From Beverwykella pulmonaria (Eukaryota; Ascomycota; Dothideomycetes; Pleosporales; Melanommataceae), in assembly GCA_001599595.1 (NCBI GenBank), contig BCHH01000002.1, positions 3,775,546 to 3,839,545 on the forward strand: a DNA stretch of 64,000 nucleotides. Reading direction: 5' to 3'. How positions within the stretch are numbered: the first letter of the stretch is position 1; the number at the start of each line of letters is the position of its first letter. The position numbers were made by a program, and so were the translations under genes. Positions 12,601 to 22,768 of this stretch are shown here, piece after piece. The notes beneath the pieces are model-generated. The model saw only the letters and a list, made by a program, of their open reading frames with translations, was not told where the DNA came from and ran no database searches.

Positions 12601-12810
12601 CTGGCTCTCGCTACCATCCGCGATAGGTGTCCAGTCGAAATCACTGTCGGTATCGTCTGCTATGAGGGCCTGGGCGAGATTGATTGAAGCACAGTTCCTC
12701 TTTGGCCCAGAAGTATCGTCTAAGGTGGAGACGTTATCGTTGCGGGCGGTACTACGGATAACTATAGCTCAAATTTTGTGTTTCTTCGTCGCCGATGGGA
12801 CAGATATCAT
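9637..12810 (-). CDS. Coiled-coil protein with Gln-rich C-terminus; apparent TGA at codon 14
   Basis: Function not recognised. Last exon 12228-9637 gives 863 residues: a long charged coiled-coil region (for example ELFDDVCRLREKVDGLDKTL and KLRSEF-like heptads; RRFDEMRAAMDARISALESA), then a disordered Gln/Pro/Ser-rich tail (MDLQQQCRQQKQQQIDTSMR, HPLPHKPNVFSHPPPA). Upstream, a 49-nt intron (12277-12229, GTGCGT...CAG) joins in frame to an exon carrying KGQKRKQSDDSETTTTFAKR, a probable nuclear localisation signal. A further intron with a GTACGT donor at 12545 (acceptor at 12508 or 12469) leads to an acidic 5' exon (IADDTDSDFDWTP). That exon is open back to a TGA at 12771-12769; the only in-frame ATG beyond is 12810, making the TGA codon 14. 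The gene is therefore either mutated, misread there, or starts later (for example ATG in PMALPSEL). A nuclear structural role is inference only. Confidence 0.7.
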
Positions 12811-13640
12811 GCTGTTGAGCGGATCTTGCAATTGAGTACACTTCACGGCTTCAACGCGAGGTTGGGATGTGTCAGTGAGTGAGGTGACTTGGTGTCGAAA
12901 GAACAAGACCTTAAGAGAGAGGAAAGGAAAGAGCAGGTGAAGGAGAATCGACTGAGGAAAGAACCACAGTCTGCCGCTTCCCCTTGTACCCTGCCAAGCC
13001 CAGAATAGTGGCACAGTGACCAACTTTTAAACACAAAGGCTTCTAACCAGGTCCTGCAATTGGTTCGAGGATCTAGTTCGCGGTTGGCTGCCTACACAGT
13101 TGCTGGGGCGCGCACAAGATCGACCCTCCGCCAAAGACATTCTTGTCAATAGCCGGACACCCTATCGCGTGTCGGATCCTCAGACATGGCAGAACTCCGA
13201 CTTTCGCGTCACCGGGACTTTCGTCATGTCGTTTGATTTGTTGCGGGGAAGCACTGCTGCGCCGTTTGCAAGGGGCCTAGAACGGGAGAGGTTTGCAGTG
13301 CCGCATAGACGCGTCCCACGCTACCATTTGCACGGCCGGAGGGCACGAATAGGAGCGTGCAGGAGACGGGTGGTACGGCACTGTTGGTGGATGGTACAAG
13401 TCTAGGGCCGAATGTTGGGAGATCTGAGCCGTGTATCAACTGTTCACGTGAGCACGCGATGACACTACGGCCTGGCAACCACCTTAGGATTCGAGCTCGC
13501 TGTCCACCCGTATCGCGGGAGATGCCGGATGCCCCTCCGCATGTCAAACCACGGCTCTGCACGCCGCCTTGCCACCAACGTATTCTTTGCTGACGAGTGA
13601 TGTTTGGAAAGCACACAGCCTCGTTATATCCGCCATACCA
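12811..13640. other. Intergenic, left flank of mobile element
   Basis: A pyrimidine-rich leader of the coiled-coil gene lies on the minus strand near 12840-12990. The remainder up to the insertion site has open frames on both strands (13224-13616 minus, 13357-13593 plus) without recognisable motifs. The element at 13649 inserted into this DNA. Confidence 0.4.
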
Positions 13641-13648
13641 CCAACCGT
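13641..13648. repeat. Target site duplication, left copy (CCAACCGT)
   Basis: The 8-mer CCAACCGT directly precedes the element terminus and is repeated exactly right after the other terminus at 22979-22986. This marks a transposition with 8-bp staggered cuts. Confidence 0.9.
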
Positions 13649-13890
13649 TTATCTCATTAATCAGACCCTCGCGGAGAATCCTGACTTCCGGTCTGCCACC
13701 CCTGCAGCACCCTTCTTAGCGCCGCTAGCGCGCCGCTAAGAACTCCTCCAAACTCCTCAGCCAATCACAGGTCTAGAATAAACCCAAGAAACTCCTGCAA
13801 ACTCCTAGGCCAATAAGAGCGCAGGGATGGGACCGGAGCCAGATTCTCCACGAGGGTCTGAGGTAATTTGGTAGTGGCTTGTTAGCAACT
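13649..13890 (+). repeat. Left terminal module of the element (TIR plus foldback)
   Basis: Starts TTATCTCATTAATCAGACC and ends with GGTCTGAGGTAATTTGG followed by GTTAGCAACT. The outer ATTAATCAGACCCTC and inner GAGGGTCTGAGGTAAT segments are inverted relative to each other, so the module can fold back. Inside are two copies, in reverse orientation, of the motif AACTCCTSCAAACTCCT with CCAAT. Confidence 0.85.
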
Positions 13891-14017
13891 CTGATTCTAC
13901 ACTAAAGGGGAAACATACACACTTACACCCTCTATCTCTAACACTAAAACAGCATTTAACCACGCAAAATTAGCACTAAACGATAGCGATTATTTAATAC
14001 TATCTGTTTGATTTGCG

Positions 14018-16883
14018 ATGTCTCTGTCTCCCGCCCTCCTTCACCTCCCTAGCGGCCCCAAACAAGCCTCATCTACTACACTAGCAAGCCCCTTCACAAG
14101 CCCTCCGCCATTATTTTTTGACAACATTAACCTTTCCTCAAGTCCCCTTAGTGTGCTAGAAGATAGTAGTGGTGACTCTGAGTCAAGCGATCCCTTTAGG
14201 GACGTTGCACTGCCTGATGAAGCACTTCTCGCCACCATAGACGAACTAGATGCTAACAAGGACGACACTAAGAGGGACGACACCGCTATCCTGCCTAATA
14301 TATTGCACCCTCCTTCCTAGGACGCGCGCTCCTGTGCGCGCGTTCGCCAGGCGCGCACCTCTAAGGTAAAATTAGACCTTATGGTTAATGCACTGTGACG
14401 TACAAAGTGGACGTTTAAGGAATTCTTAGAGGCGTGGGCTAAGGACAATAATAAGCTGGAGGTGCGCGTTAGTCACAAGAGCTATGGCAGGCAGAAATTG
14501 CGGCGCCAGATTCTGGAAGAAACATTTGAGTTGTTCCGCTCCTGTAGTGTTATATCAGACGTAAACATTACGCGTGCCTGTGCTGGCGAGTTAGATTAGT
14601 TGCGAAAAGAGCCTTTGTTTGGGATGTTTAATGAGCGTGTGGATGCAGAGAGTATTGACTTTAGCGCTGGCATTGAGTCTATACAGCGTGTTGCCCCCAA
14701 ATGGCACGCGCTTCTCTGTTATGTTATAAGCAATCCTTGTGCAGGCTACAGGAGTTACNGGGCNAGGAATGTCNACAGTGCGCTCCACNAGAAGATGTTT
14801 GCGGTTACTAGTATAGTGTGCNATTNAAGGACTAAGATGAGGTCAAACTTTCTNGCGTCTTCTCTTGATCTATACCTTTTAGGTACNAGTACGCACTGTA
14901 AGGTTATAGAGGTGCTTGCTNGATTTNGCTTGTGTTATACATACCACAGCGCAAACAGCCTTATGCGCAAGCTCTCTGCAGAGGCAGAAGTACGTCCTTA
15001 ATTGTAATCTCTACATTCTCTTCTATTAGTATTTGTACGTTGCTAACCTACAGTAGAAACATCTACGCACTCTTGCCTTCCACCCACAAACAAAGAATGT
15101 ATAGGATAATTTAAACGCAAAGGCAGCTGTTCACTACAAGGACGCAGGGCACAAGCAGGGTTGGCTAGATATAACAAACGCGTTAATCTGTATAGACGAG
15201 GAGATGCCAGCGTCTGGATTGGTGCAGTTAATGCATAATCCTACTGTGCCACTTAGCTTGGACGACATAGTATTTAGTGATGGCCTTGTGGGAGGTCAGA
15301 TTGACGTCAACATAACCTATAGTCTCATCTCTAACGCTGTCCGCCAAATCCATCCTGTTGCTGTTAATGCTGTCTTCTCCAGATCTAACAAAGCTAGATA
15401 CCTAGTGTTTCTAACGATAGAGTGCCTTACACCTTAGACAACTAAGTTCTAGCAGTATGCTGCTGTATTTAAGAATAAGGGCACTATTAAGGGGACGTAT
15501 AAGGTGCAGGATGATATTTATCTGTGGCAGCTTGGTCTCTGGGCACCAGATAACCCAACATTGGATAAGCCTGACAACTTTAAGGCGCGCTTATTTCTTG
15601 CACATGGCGACCAACTTACTGCTTATTACATACAAACTACTAAGGCTAAGCAGGTGCGTGCAGCTTGACCATATAACAAGCGGGACTGGCTACTTGGGCT
15701 TCTGGCGTGGTTTCACATACAGATGAATCTCTTGTTTACAATCGTCCGCACCCACTTTAACGCATCTCCGCCGTGCCCTGGCAGCTAACATACTATACTC
15801 CACGACGTTACTATGTGGGGCCGCAGTCAAACCACACGAGATAGTGCAAAGTACCACCTAATAGAGCCTATTGTAGCGCAAGGTTTTACGTCTTGTGTTG
15901 TTGGTCTATTTTACGCCGCAATAAGACGCCAGGGCCTGTTCTGCGCGTTAACTCAGCTCGCTGTCTCTACTAAGTAGTTGGAGGACGTCGCAGAGCTTGT
16001 TTAGTCCCTAACACCTAACCAGTTCCTGGATATTATAGGCAATGTACAACAGGTTGCCTTCACACATTCCGCTTGGGTGTCTAATACACTAGATGTTGAG
16101 TTCTGTACTATGTGCAGGTATCTCTAGGAAGTTAAGATCTTCTTAACAGTGCGTCATGCTGTTAAGTTTGGTGACATTGGTTTACTGCAACGTCTTGTAG
16201 ATCCACTTATTGTGCTGTTCTTTAGTGCAGGACAGCATAATTATGGGCGTGAGATGTTATTTTATAGGTGGAATCTAACAAGTGTAAACACCCCTAAGCT
16301 ACAGAGGAGTATACTTGCAACTAGGCTAGTAAATTAGAAGGGGCTCCTGTCTACCTTTAAGCTAATTGACCTTCACATGGAGCATCTTAATCTTGCGTCT
16401 AAGATTAATATTAAGATAAACAAGAACTCTACCCACGACGCTAAGGAGACATTTAAACACTAGTGTTTGTGCAGCACCTGGCTCTGCTTACTGCGCTCAC
16501 AGTTAGAGGGCTACTTTGGAGAGGACATGTTAGACAAGCACACTTCTAGTATTGCAGTGGCTGACATGTATCTTCTTGCCTGCACACTACTTAATAACGA
16601 CCTCTTAGAGCCTCATAAGTCCGACCAGCTACGCAACTACGCGATGTATAATTTACTCAACATCCAAAAAGAGGGTACTGTTTTGTTAGAGGAGAAGGTT
16701 ACGCAGTTCAACCAACAGCATGTCCGTACCCCTGGCCAAATTCAGTTCTACCCTCTAGCTGCACAAGACAGCTCCAACTTTACTAGTTTTGATAATATCT
16801 AGGACTACGCTGATGCTATATTAGATGAGCTCTATGGTATACTTAACCCTACAGTTTCTATTGAGACTATAGATCTTACCTAA
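14018..16883 (+). pseudogene. DUF6589-type gene of the element, degraded (15 in-frame stops)
   Basis: A two-exon gene, 14018-14989 and 15054-16883, joined by a 64-nt intron with ideal signals (GTACGT donor, TGCTAAC branch, CTACAG acceptor); about 933 codons before the final TAA. The N-terminus is Ser/Pro-rich (MSLSPALLHLPSGPKQ). Family marks, from my knowledge of fungal DUF6589 proteins, are HGDQLTAYYIQ, RDWLLGLLAWFHIQM, SAGQHNYGREMLFYRW and LIDLHMEHLNLASKI. The reading frame has no frameshift, yet 15 premature stops: TAG at 14318, 14597, 15054, 15102, 15435, 15447, 15975, 16002, 16125, 16335, 16461 and 16800, TGA at 14396 and 15666, TAA at 15786. All fit single C-to-T or G-to-A changes of Gln, Trp or Arg codons. 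Several N positions lie at 14759-14938. A transposase role is inference from its position in the element. Confidence 0.8.
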
Positions 16884-16888
16884 TCCTT

Positions 16889-17303
16889 AGCCTCTTATTG
16901 GTCTAGGAGTTTGCAGGAGTTTGTAGCATAGCCAAGTCCTGCGTAGAACAAATGTTGAACCCAAGACTAATAGGCTCTTATTGGCCCAGGAGTTTGCAGG
17001 AGTTTGTAGCATAGCCAAGTCCTGTGCAGAACAAATGTCAAACCTAAGACTAATAGCCTCTTATTAGCCTAGGAGTTTGCAGGAGTTTGTAGCATGGCCA
17101 AGTCCCGCGTAGAACAAATGTTGAACCTGAGACTAATAGCCTCTCACTAGCCCAGGAGTTTGCAGGAGTTTGTAGCATGGCTGAGTCCCGTGCAGAACAA
17201 ATGTTAAACCTAAGACTAATAGCCTCTTATTGGCCTAGGAGTTTGTAGGAGTTTGTAGCATGGCTGAGTCCTGTGCAGAACAAATGTCAAACCTAAGACC
17301 AAT
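16889..17303 (+). repeat. Tandem array, five units of exactly 83 bp
   Basis: Five consecutive 83-bp units, each starting near AGCCTCTTATTGGCC, passing through AGGAGTTTGCAGGAGTTTG, then AGAACAAATGT and ending AAGACTAAT. The array starts six bases after the stop of the DUF6589-type gene. Units differ mainly by transitions. The ATTGG (CCAAT box) and AGGAGTTTGCAGGAGTTT parts match the motif found near both termini and upstream of the minus-strand genes. Confidence 0.95.
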
Positions 17304-17831
17304 AACTCTCCCTTAGCAGTAACTGTAAAAGCTACTGTTAGTGGAAAGGAATTTGCGTACTGCTTTAGCTCTGCCAACTACTAGATAGAGTAGTGACAGG
17401 TTCATAGCCAGCGCCCCGTACAGGCAGCAGGTTCCGTCTTCGCCAGCTATCTGGGCTCAACCAATAGAGCAGCTTATACCAGATCTTACATGGTGCTCGC
17501 CAATAGAGCCGTCTGTAACCATGCGTCTTTGTCAAAAGAAGGTAAAGGGTAGAAACTTTACACAGATCAAGCCACCCTGAACGCCAGACCCTAATAACAA
17601 CAGTTAGAACTTGCTGCGTTGACAGACTCTAAACCACAATACTCTACTCTCCGCTAGCTAGTACGTTAGACAGAAGAGCTGTAGCCCTAACATACACTTA
17701 TGCTCTCCCTATCGCTCAAAGCCACAACTAAGCAAAGAGGAAGGGGTTGTAGCTAAGATGGTGTAACTTCCAAGAGGTGACAAGTCTCAAGGTCGCAAGC
17801 TTCGACGACGTACTAACCGCGAATCAACAAC
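17304..17831. other. Element-internal noncoding spacer
   Basis: Between the tandem array and the 3' end of the minus-strand zinc-finger gene. There is no open frame of note and no further unit of the array. Confidence 0.5.
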
Positions 17832-18640
17832 TCAGCATCTGGGAACCACTCCGGACGAGGGACTAGACGCTGCTGGACGAGGCAGGAGAACCGCAGGAGA
17901 TGAGCGAGGCGGCGCGGGTACTCCTTGTGACTTGCGTGTGGAGAGGGAGCACTTGACAGTGTCCATCCGACAACGCGCGCAGATAGAGCCCGGGTTCTTC
18001 ACCTGCTTTGCTCCGTCACTGCTGTATATCCAACACTCGTACCCGCTGGAACCGTTTCCAGCCTGACAGTGGCTGCAACGCTGATTATTACTCAGCTTCA
18101 CCCCAAGGTCNGTCTCCATGATGCGACNAATATGGTCAAACACCTTCTTCCTATTAGGCTTNGCGGCATGGTACTCCNATTCAGACNGATACNACCACAC
18201 GTTGGAGTGCTNGTGTACGTAGTGGTCACTNGACTTTTTGCCCTGAGGGTCCCAAGTCCAAGCCACGCGATCTTCNGGACNATGTGCAACCTNAGCTCTN
18301 GCAAAGACTGCCNNCNAAGGGTTGCCCACNACAGCAGGCGGAGACGGCAGGGTGGTAGCGTCCTTGCTGTATAAAGGTTAGCATTTGTAGATGTAAGGGA
18401 GAGAGCAACACTTGCTAATTGTCGTTGAAAGACGGGCCATCTATCTCTTTGTTACTAACGCTACCACTGCAACCCAAGTCTACAGATAGTTCTTGGGGGA
18501 ACGCATCTAAGCTGGGAACGCGCACAAGCAGCTCCCCAAATGCCTTATTATTAGATAAGTCAACTTCAAAGGTCGCGCGAGGTGTCTCTCAACAACCACG
18601 CTCAACCTTCTTGGCTGGCCTCTGTCTAATGACTTGAAAC
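17832..18640 (-). pseudogene. Cysteine-rich zinc-finger gene of the element (DUF3716-like), degraded
   Basis: Minus-strand gene inside the element. The 3' exon ends at 17832. It reads EDRVAWTWDPQGKK, then a Cys cluster (CSHCQAGNGSSGYEC ... ICARCRMDTVKC) resembling the CxxC-x(n)-C ... CxxC layout of fungal DUF3716-type fingers, and a Pro/Ser-rich end. Upstream, across a likely intron with CTAAC and TATACAG signals near 18370-18412, a frame shows FEVDLSNNKAFGELLVRVPS and FPQELSVDLGC. In-frame TGA and TAG codons occur at about 18587 and 18419. Many single N bases (18111-18330) obscure codons. The 5' end is not resolved. DNA binding for the element is inference; family naming is tentative. Confidence 0.5.
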
Positions 18641-18930
18641 CTATCCCTCCGCGCACCATATTAGCGCACCTAAACCTTTACAGGCGGGCACGGCTGAGTC
18701 ACACCCCCATGCTGTAAGGCATGGAATTGGATAGTACGGGCAGAAGCAAGGATCTCGTCCTCTGTCTAACAGACGTTAGATCAGTACTAGAGAGCAAAGA
18801 TTGCAGGTAGAGTATTTAAAGGCATCTTTGTAGTATTGTGGTGTTTCTATGCAGAGCAGACAAGCAGGGAGTTCACTATTATATATGGCTATTACGCGGA
18901 GCGCTAGTGTAGACGCTGAGTTGTGGTGAT

Positions 18931-19167
18931 AGTAATAGTAATGTAGGTTCCCTTCATTTGGACTCGCGCTAACTACTTCTAGAGCCTCCCAGAAACTCCT
19001 GCAAACTCCTAGGCCAATAAGAGGCCAGGGATTTAGCATATATAGCAATGCACGAAGACAGAAGGATGGTAGTGATGGTAATAGTGATAGTTCCTTTCAT
19101 CTTGGACACGCGCTAACTACTCCTAGAACCTCCTAGAAACTCCTGCAAACTCCTAGGCCAATAGGAG
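18931..19167 (-). repeat. Direct duplication of a ~93-bp block carrying the CCAAT motif
   Basis: Two diverged copies, about 18931-19023 and 19075-19167 (offset 144), sharing ACGCGCTAACTACTYCTAGA and then AGAAACTCCTGCAAACTCCT followed by AGGCCAATARGAG. They lie upstream of the zinc-finger gene and just past the end of the helicase gene, so they may be promoter modules. Confidence 0.8.
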
Positions 19168-19241
19168 GCTATAGATTATACCNAAGACAATATCTTGCAT
19201 ACGGCATAACGCAAGGAGATGCAATTGTACGGTATAGTTTG

Positions 19242-22118
19242 CTATATCTTAAAGTATCCACGCGCTTTTTCAGTTGGCTTCTGTTCCCAACCTGTACGTG
19301 TAGTAGCAGCAAACAACAGTGGTCTTGTTACGTTTGCGTCTAGCTGCGCTAAAGGCACCCAAGATAGCGTTGCAGGTGGTGTACTAGCAATCTCTCTAGT
19401 AAACCGACGGCGTTTACTCAACCTCACAGGCGTAGCCGTGCTTGCTAGTATCAACATGGACGGTGTAACTAGCAATGCTGTTGGACTGTCGACGTCGCGC
19501 TCAGGAGTAGAGATCACACGGTCTACGATAGTGTCAGGCGAAGCAGCTACAGCAGCCGCGGTTGACATTATTGTACTGGCCAGATTGGCAAACCTCCTTT
19601 TAGCAACCTCCCTGGCCAAGTGGTTGTCTTGATTCTTAATTACAGTTGCGCGGTCTGCCCCCAGCGCAGTTATGGGCCCGTCTAACAAATGCGCCACCAG
19701 ACGCTCCTGTCTACTCGCACCTATAGCGAGTTTATATGCATCATGTTTAGAGCGAGCAGCCACAAGTATATCTGGCATTGCGGACACCAACGCGCTGCCA
19801 TAAGACTCAATCCGCGACCACTCTAAGAGCTGCGGTGCTAGCTCTAGCTATTGTTCCATTAACAGCACAGTATCACTAACTATCTTAGATCCACATGCGG
19901 CGCTTAGAGCATATTGTAGCTTAGTACTTATAAAGGCAGCAGCTGGCACTAGATATCTCCAAAATGTACTTGAACACAGCAACGCCGCCTGGGTAGTGGC
20001 CCACTCCTCAATGTGCACAAAGGCAAAGTACAGCAGCGTACCCTTGCGCGGACGGGATGGTGGTTTGATGGCTGGCGGCAGATCCAACGGCAACGGCAAG
20101 AGTGATGGATTACAGCGAGAGCAACATTCATCTCTAGGAACAGACATTTGTTCACCAGGCGGCAGTTTGTACTCTCCCAGGCAGCGTAAGAACTCCTCCT
20201 GATGGCACACCCCATTCACCATCCTAAACCACACCGCGTCTACCGACTCTTGGGCTGATTGATCTGACTTAGTCCAGGGTTTGCGGCCTTGTAAGTCTCT
20301 GCGAGTGCGCACACATGCGTTGGCATCAGAGGCAACACTCTTAGCCTCGCTCCCATCTACTATTAGAGTTTGACTACCCAAAGGCTCCTAAGTGGATGGC
20401 TCCGCAGCAGTGTCGCCTGGCGTCATGTCACATACTATAGAGGCAGGCGTGTGACTCTCCGCCAACCAACTCTTGTTAAGACGCCGCAATTGATTAGGCA
20501 GCTGATTTTTCATACGCCGCGCTGGATGGGAAAGTGGTGAGGCCGTGGTTGGCAGTGTAGCTACCTGAACCTCAACAGCTAAGTAGCCTTTAAAGTCAAA
20601 CATCCAATACAGGAGAAAGATGTAGGCGGAGCTTCTAGCACTAGCTAATCTACCACCACGACCTAGGCGCTGCCACATGTCTGCGATGCTTATAGTGATT
20701 GGGAAGCGCCAGCACACAACGCGCTGGATGTTAGGAATATTAATGCCCATGCCAAGAGACGTGGTTGCAAACATGACGCGGATCATAGATAATAGGAGCT
20801 TGAATTCAGCGTAGCGCTGTTGTTGATTGAAGTCCAATACATGCGAGGTAAAGACCTCCACAACATTAAGCACGCAGCGCGCGCCATCCAAAGGATCCAA
20901 CGTATACCAACTATGAGCTGGGAGACCTGCTGTCTTAGCAACCAATGCGCGACAACACCAATCTGCGGCAGTCTGGAGGCTCATCCAACTGTTAATGAAG
21001 ACGACAGTCTTAGGCACACCCTCTAGAGTTGCAGACTGGACACCACTGTCTACATCTAACATCGCGCCATTAATAAGGAAGTGCAATGGATCCTAGTCTA
21101 ACATCTTCCCCTTTGGGATGGGGATGACTGCAATTAATACATCTGGGCAATTAATTGATGTCTGGATGACCTCTGTCTTGTACATACTATACCTAAGTGG
21201 CCTAAATCTAGTGGACTTGAGCACCCTTAACTTAGTCTCTTTGTTAACTGTAGCCAAGCAGCCAAACTAGACAATGTCCCAGCGCAATATTGTATGCAGT
21301 TCACCAAGGAGTGTAAACGCAGGCTGGAAGTCCTTCCACTGTTGGACTAGATAACACTCATTAATAGCTACTAGTCCAATCCGCGATTGTAGCTTAGGGC
21401 TCTTTAATGCGGCACAGAAGGACCTACTTAACGCCTGCTCAGGCCCAAGCAGAACATAAGTGTACTTGCCAGCAGCAATACTACCCAACAGGGCCTTTGT
21501 TTTAGTGCGAGTCTTTGCATTTAGGAGACAAGGATTAGTACCTAGTATACTGCGGATGTCGCAAAGCTGTTTGTCGCCTAGCTTGTTAAGTAGGATTAAC
21601 TGCAACGTAATCTTTTGAGTTAACACAGTAAAGGCATGAAAGATAATACTCTTCCCAAACCCAGTCCGTGCAATTAAGAACGTATCACTACATCCAAATA
21701 TAAGCTGCTAGAGCGTTTGAACCTGCTCTAGGCAGGGTCTGCAGGCAGGGGAACCATCAGCCATGCCACATGCTAGTATCCGCGTTAGACACACCGCAAT
21801 AACCTCCTCTTAAAAGTCCACATATTTAAACGCCCTGGCCCGCTCAACAACCATTAGAAGATCCTCTATTTTTATATGTGGAACACTACAAACCCACTCG
21901 CTCAATGTCTAATCTATAAAGAGACGCTCCTCTAGCCTAGGTACACGTGGATTTTGGTGGCGCCAGTGCTAGATAGTACGCTTATCACCTCTACTTGTCT
22001 TCCCACTTTTCCTCCTTGTCAGCGTCACAGTTGTTGTATTCCACGCCGCTTGCGCGGGCGCCTGCCGTGCGCCATGCTGCGTCAACCTGCCGCCTTGTCT
22101 ACCCTTCCAAGGAGCTAT
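19242..22118 (-). pseudogene. RecQ-like superfamily 2 helicase gene of the element, degraded (8 in-frame stops)
   Basis: A single minus-strand frame of 959 codons (22118-19242) with no frameshift. Helicase motifs in order: Walker A ARTGFGKSIIF near 21690-21660; motif II as INECYLVQQW where RecQ proteins have DECH; FINSWMSLQTAADW; motif V MFATTSLGMGINIPNIQRVV; motif VI MWQRLGRGGR. A zinc-ligand-like DECCSRC and an Ala-rich C-terminal part follow. Eight premature stops: seven TAG and one TAA. The DECH-to-NECY change is also two transitions (GAC-to-AAC, CAC-to-TAC), and the expected start is ATA at 22118-22116 (ATG-to-ATA). This pattern fits RIP-like decay of a once-functional helicase. RecQ-like genes are known in fungal subtelomeric repeats (TLH type); here the gene lies inside a bounded transposon. 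Confidence 0.85.
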
Positions 22119-22768
22119 GATTGGCCCAGGAGTTTCTAGGAGTTTCTAGGGCTTATATCTGTGGCCTCTAATTGGCCTAGGAGTTTGTAGGAGTTTTGTA
22201 GTGCAGGTCTAGCTAATAACAAAGTTGAAGAGGGCAGACACAGTTCTGTAAGATAGGAATCTGGTGACGCAATTTTAACCCAACAACACAAGCAGGGAAT
22301 AACACTGGACAGTACGGCGCAATATCCAACTCAGCAAGTGCGATAGGGGTTAGATGGAGGCTGTGCGACAACGTAGTGCGTGGTTGTCGCGTGGTCTGGA
22401 TATGCAGGCGATGGACTAAGGATGTGCGATCTAGCAGCGACAGGTGTAAATGTAACAGAGTAAGCTTAGGAGGCGCTTTAGGACAGGCGTATAACCTAGC
22501 GGAGCAGGTTACAGTGTATTATCTTGGTGTGGGTGGGGTGTATTAAGTCACTGTTAGTCGTGATTCCACAAAACGTGACTTGCGAAAACAAGTCACTACA
22601 CGGCGCCGTGTATCTCTATGTTATACAGACGTTAGTTAGGCATTAAAATGACATCAATCAACGCAGAATTACCTGTTCTATTTTTTGCATCGCGCCTTTA
22701 AATGACCAAGGGCGCAGGCAAACTCATAGGTGGGCTCAAAGTCAAATATTGCAATTGACAAATCTAAG
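22119..22768. other. Element-internal 5' region of the helicase gene with CCAAT motifs
   Basis: Two copies of the subterminal motif (22118-22149, GATTGGCCCAGGAGTTTCTA; 22164-22196, AATTGGCCTAGGAGTTTGTA) sit directly upstream of the helicase start, where a promoter is expected. The rest, to 22768, has no coding signal. Confidence 0.6.

Noticed and set aside
13224..13616. 130-codon minus-strand frame in the left flank of the element
   Set aside because: Composition rich in Arg, Gly, Pro and Ser without domain features; a plus frame overlaps it. Probably chance opening in GC-rich DNA.
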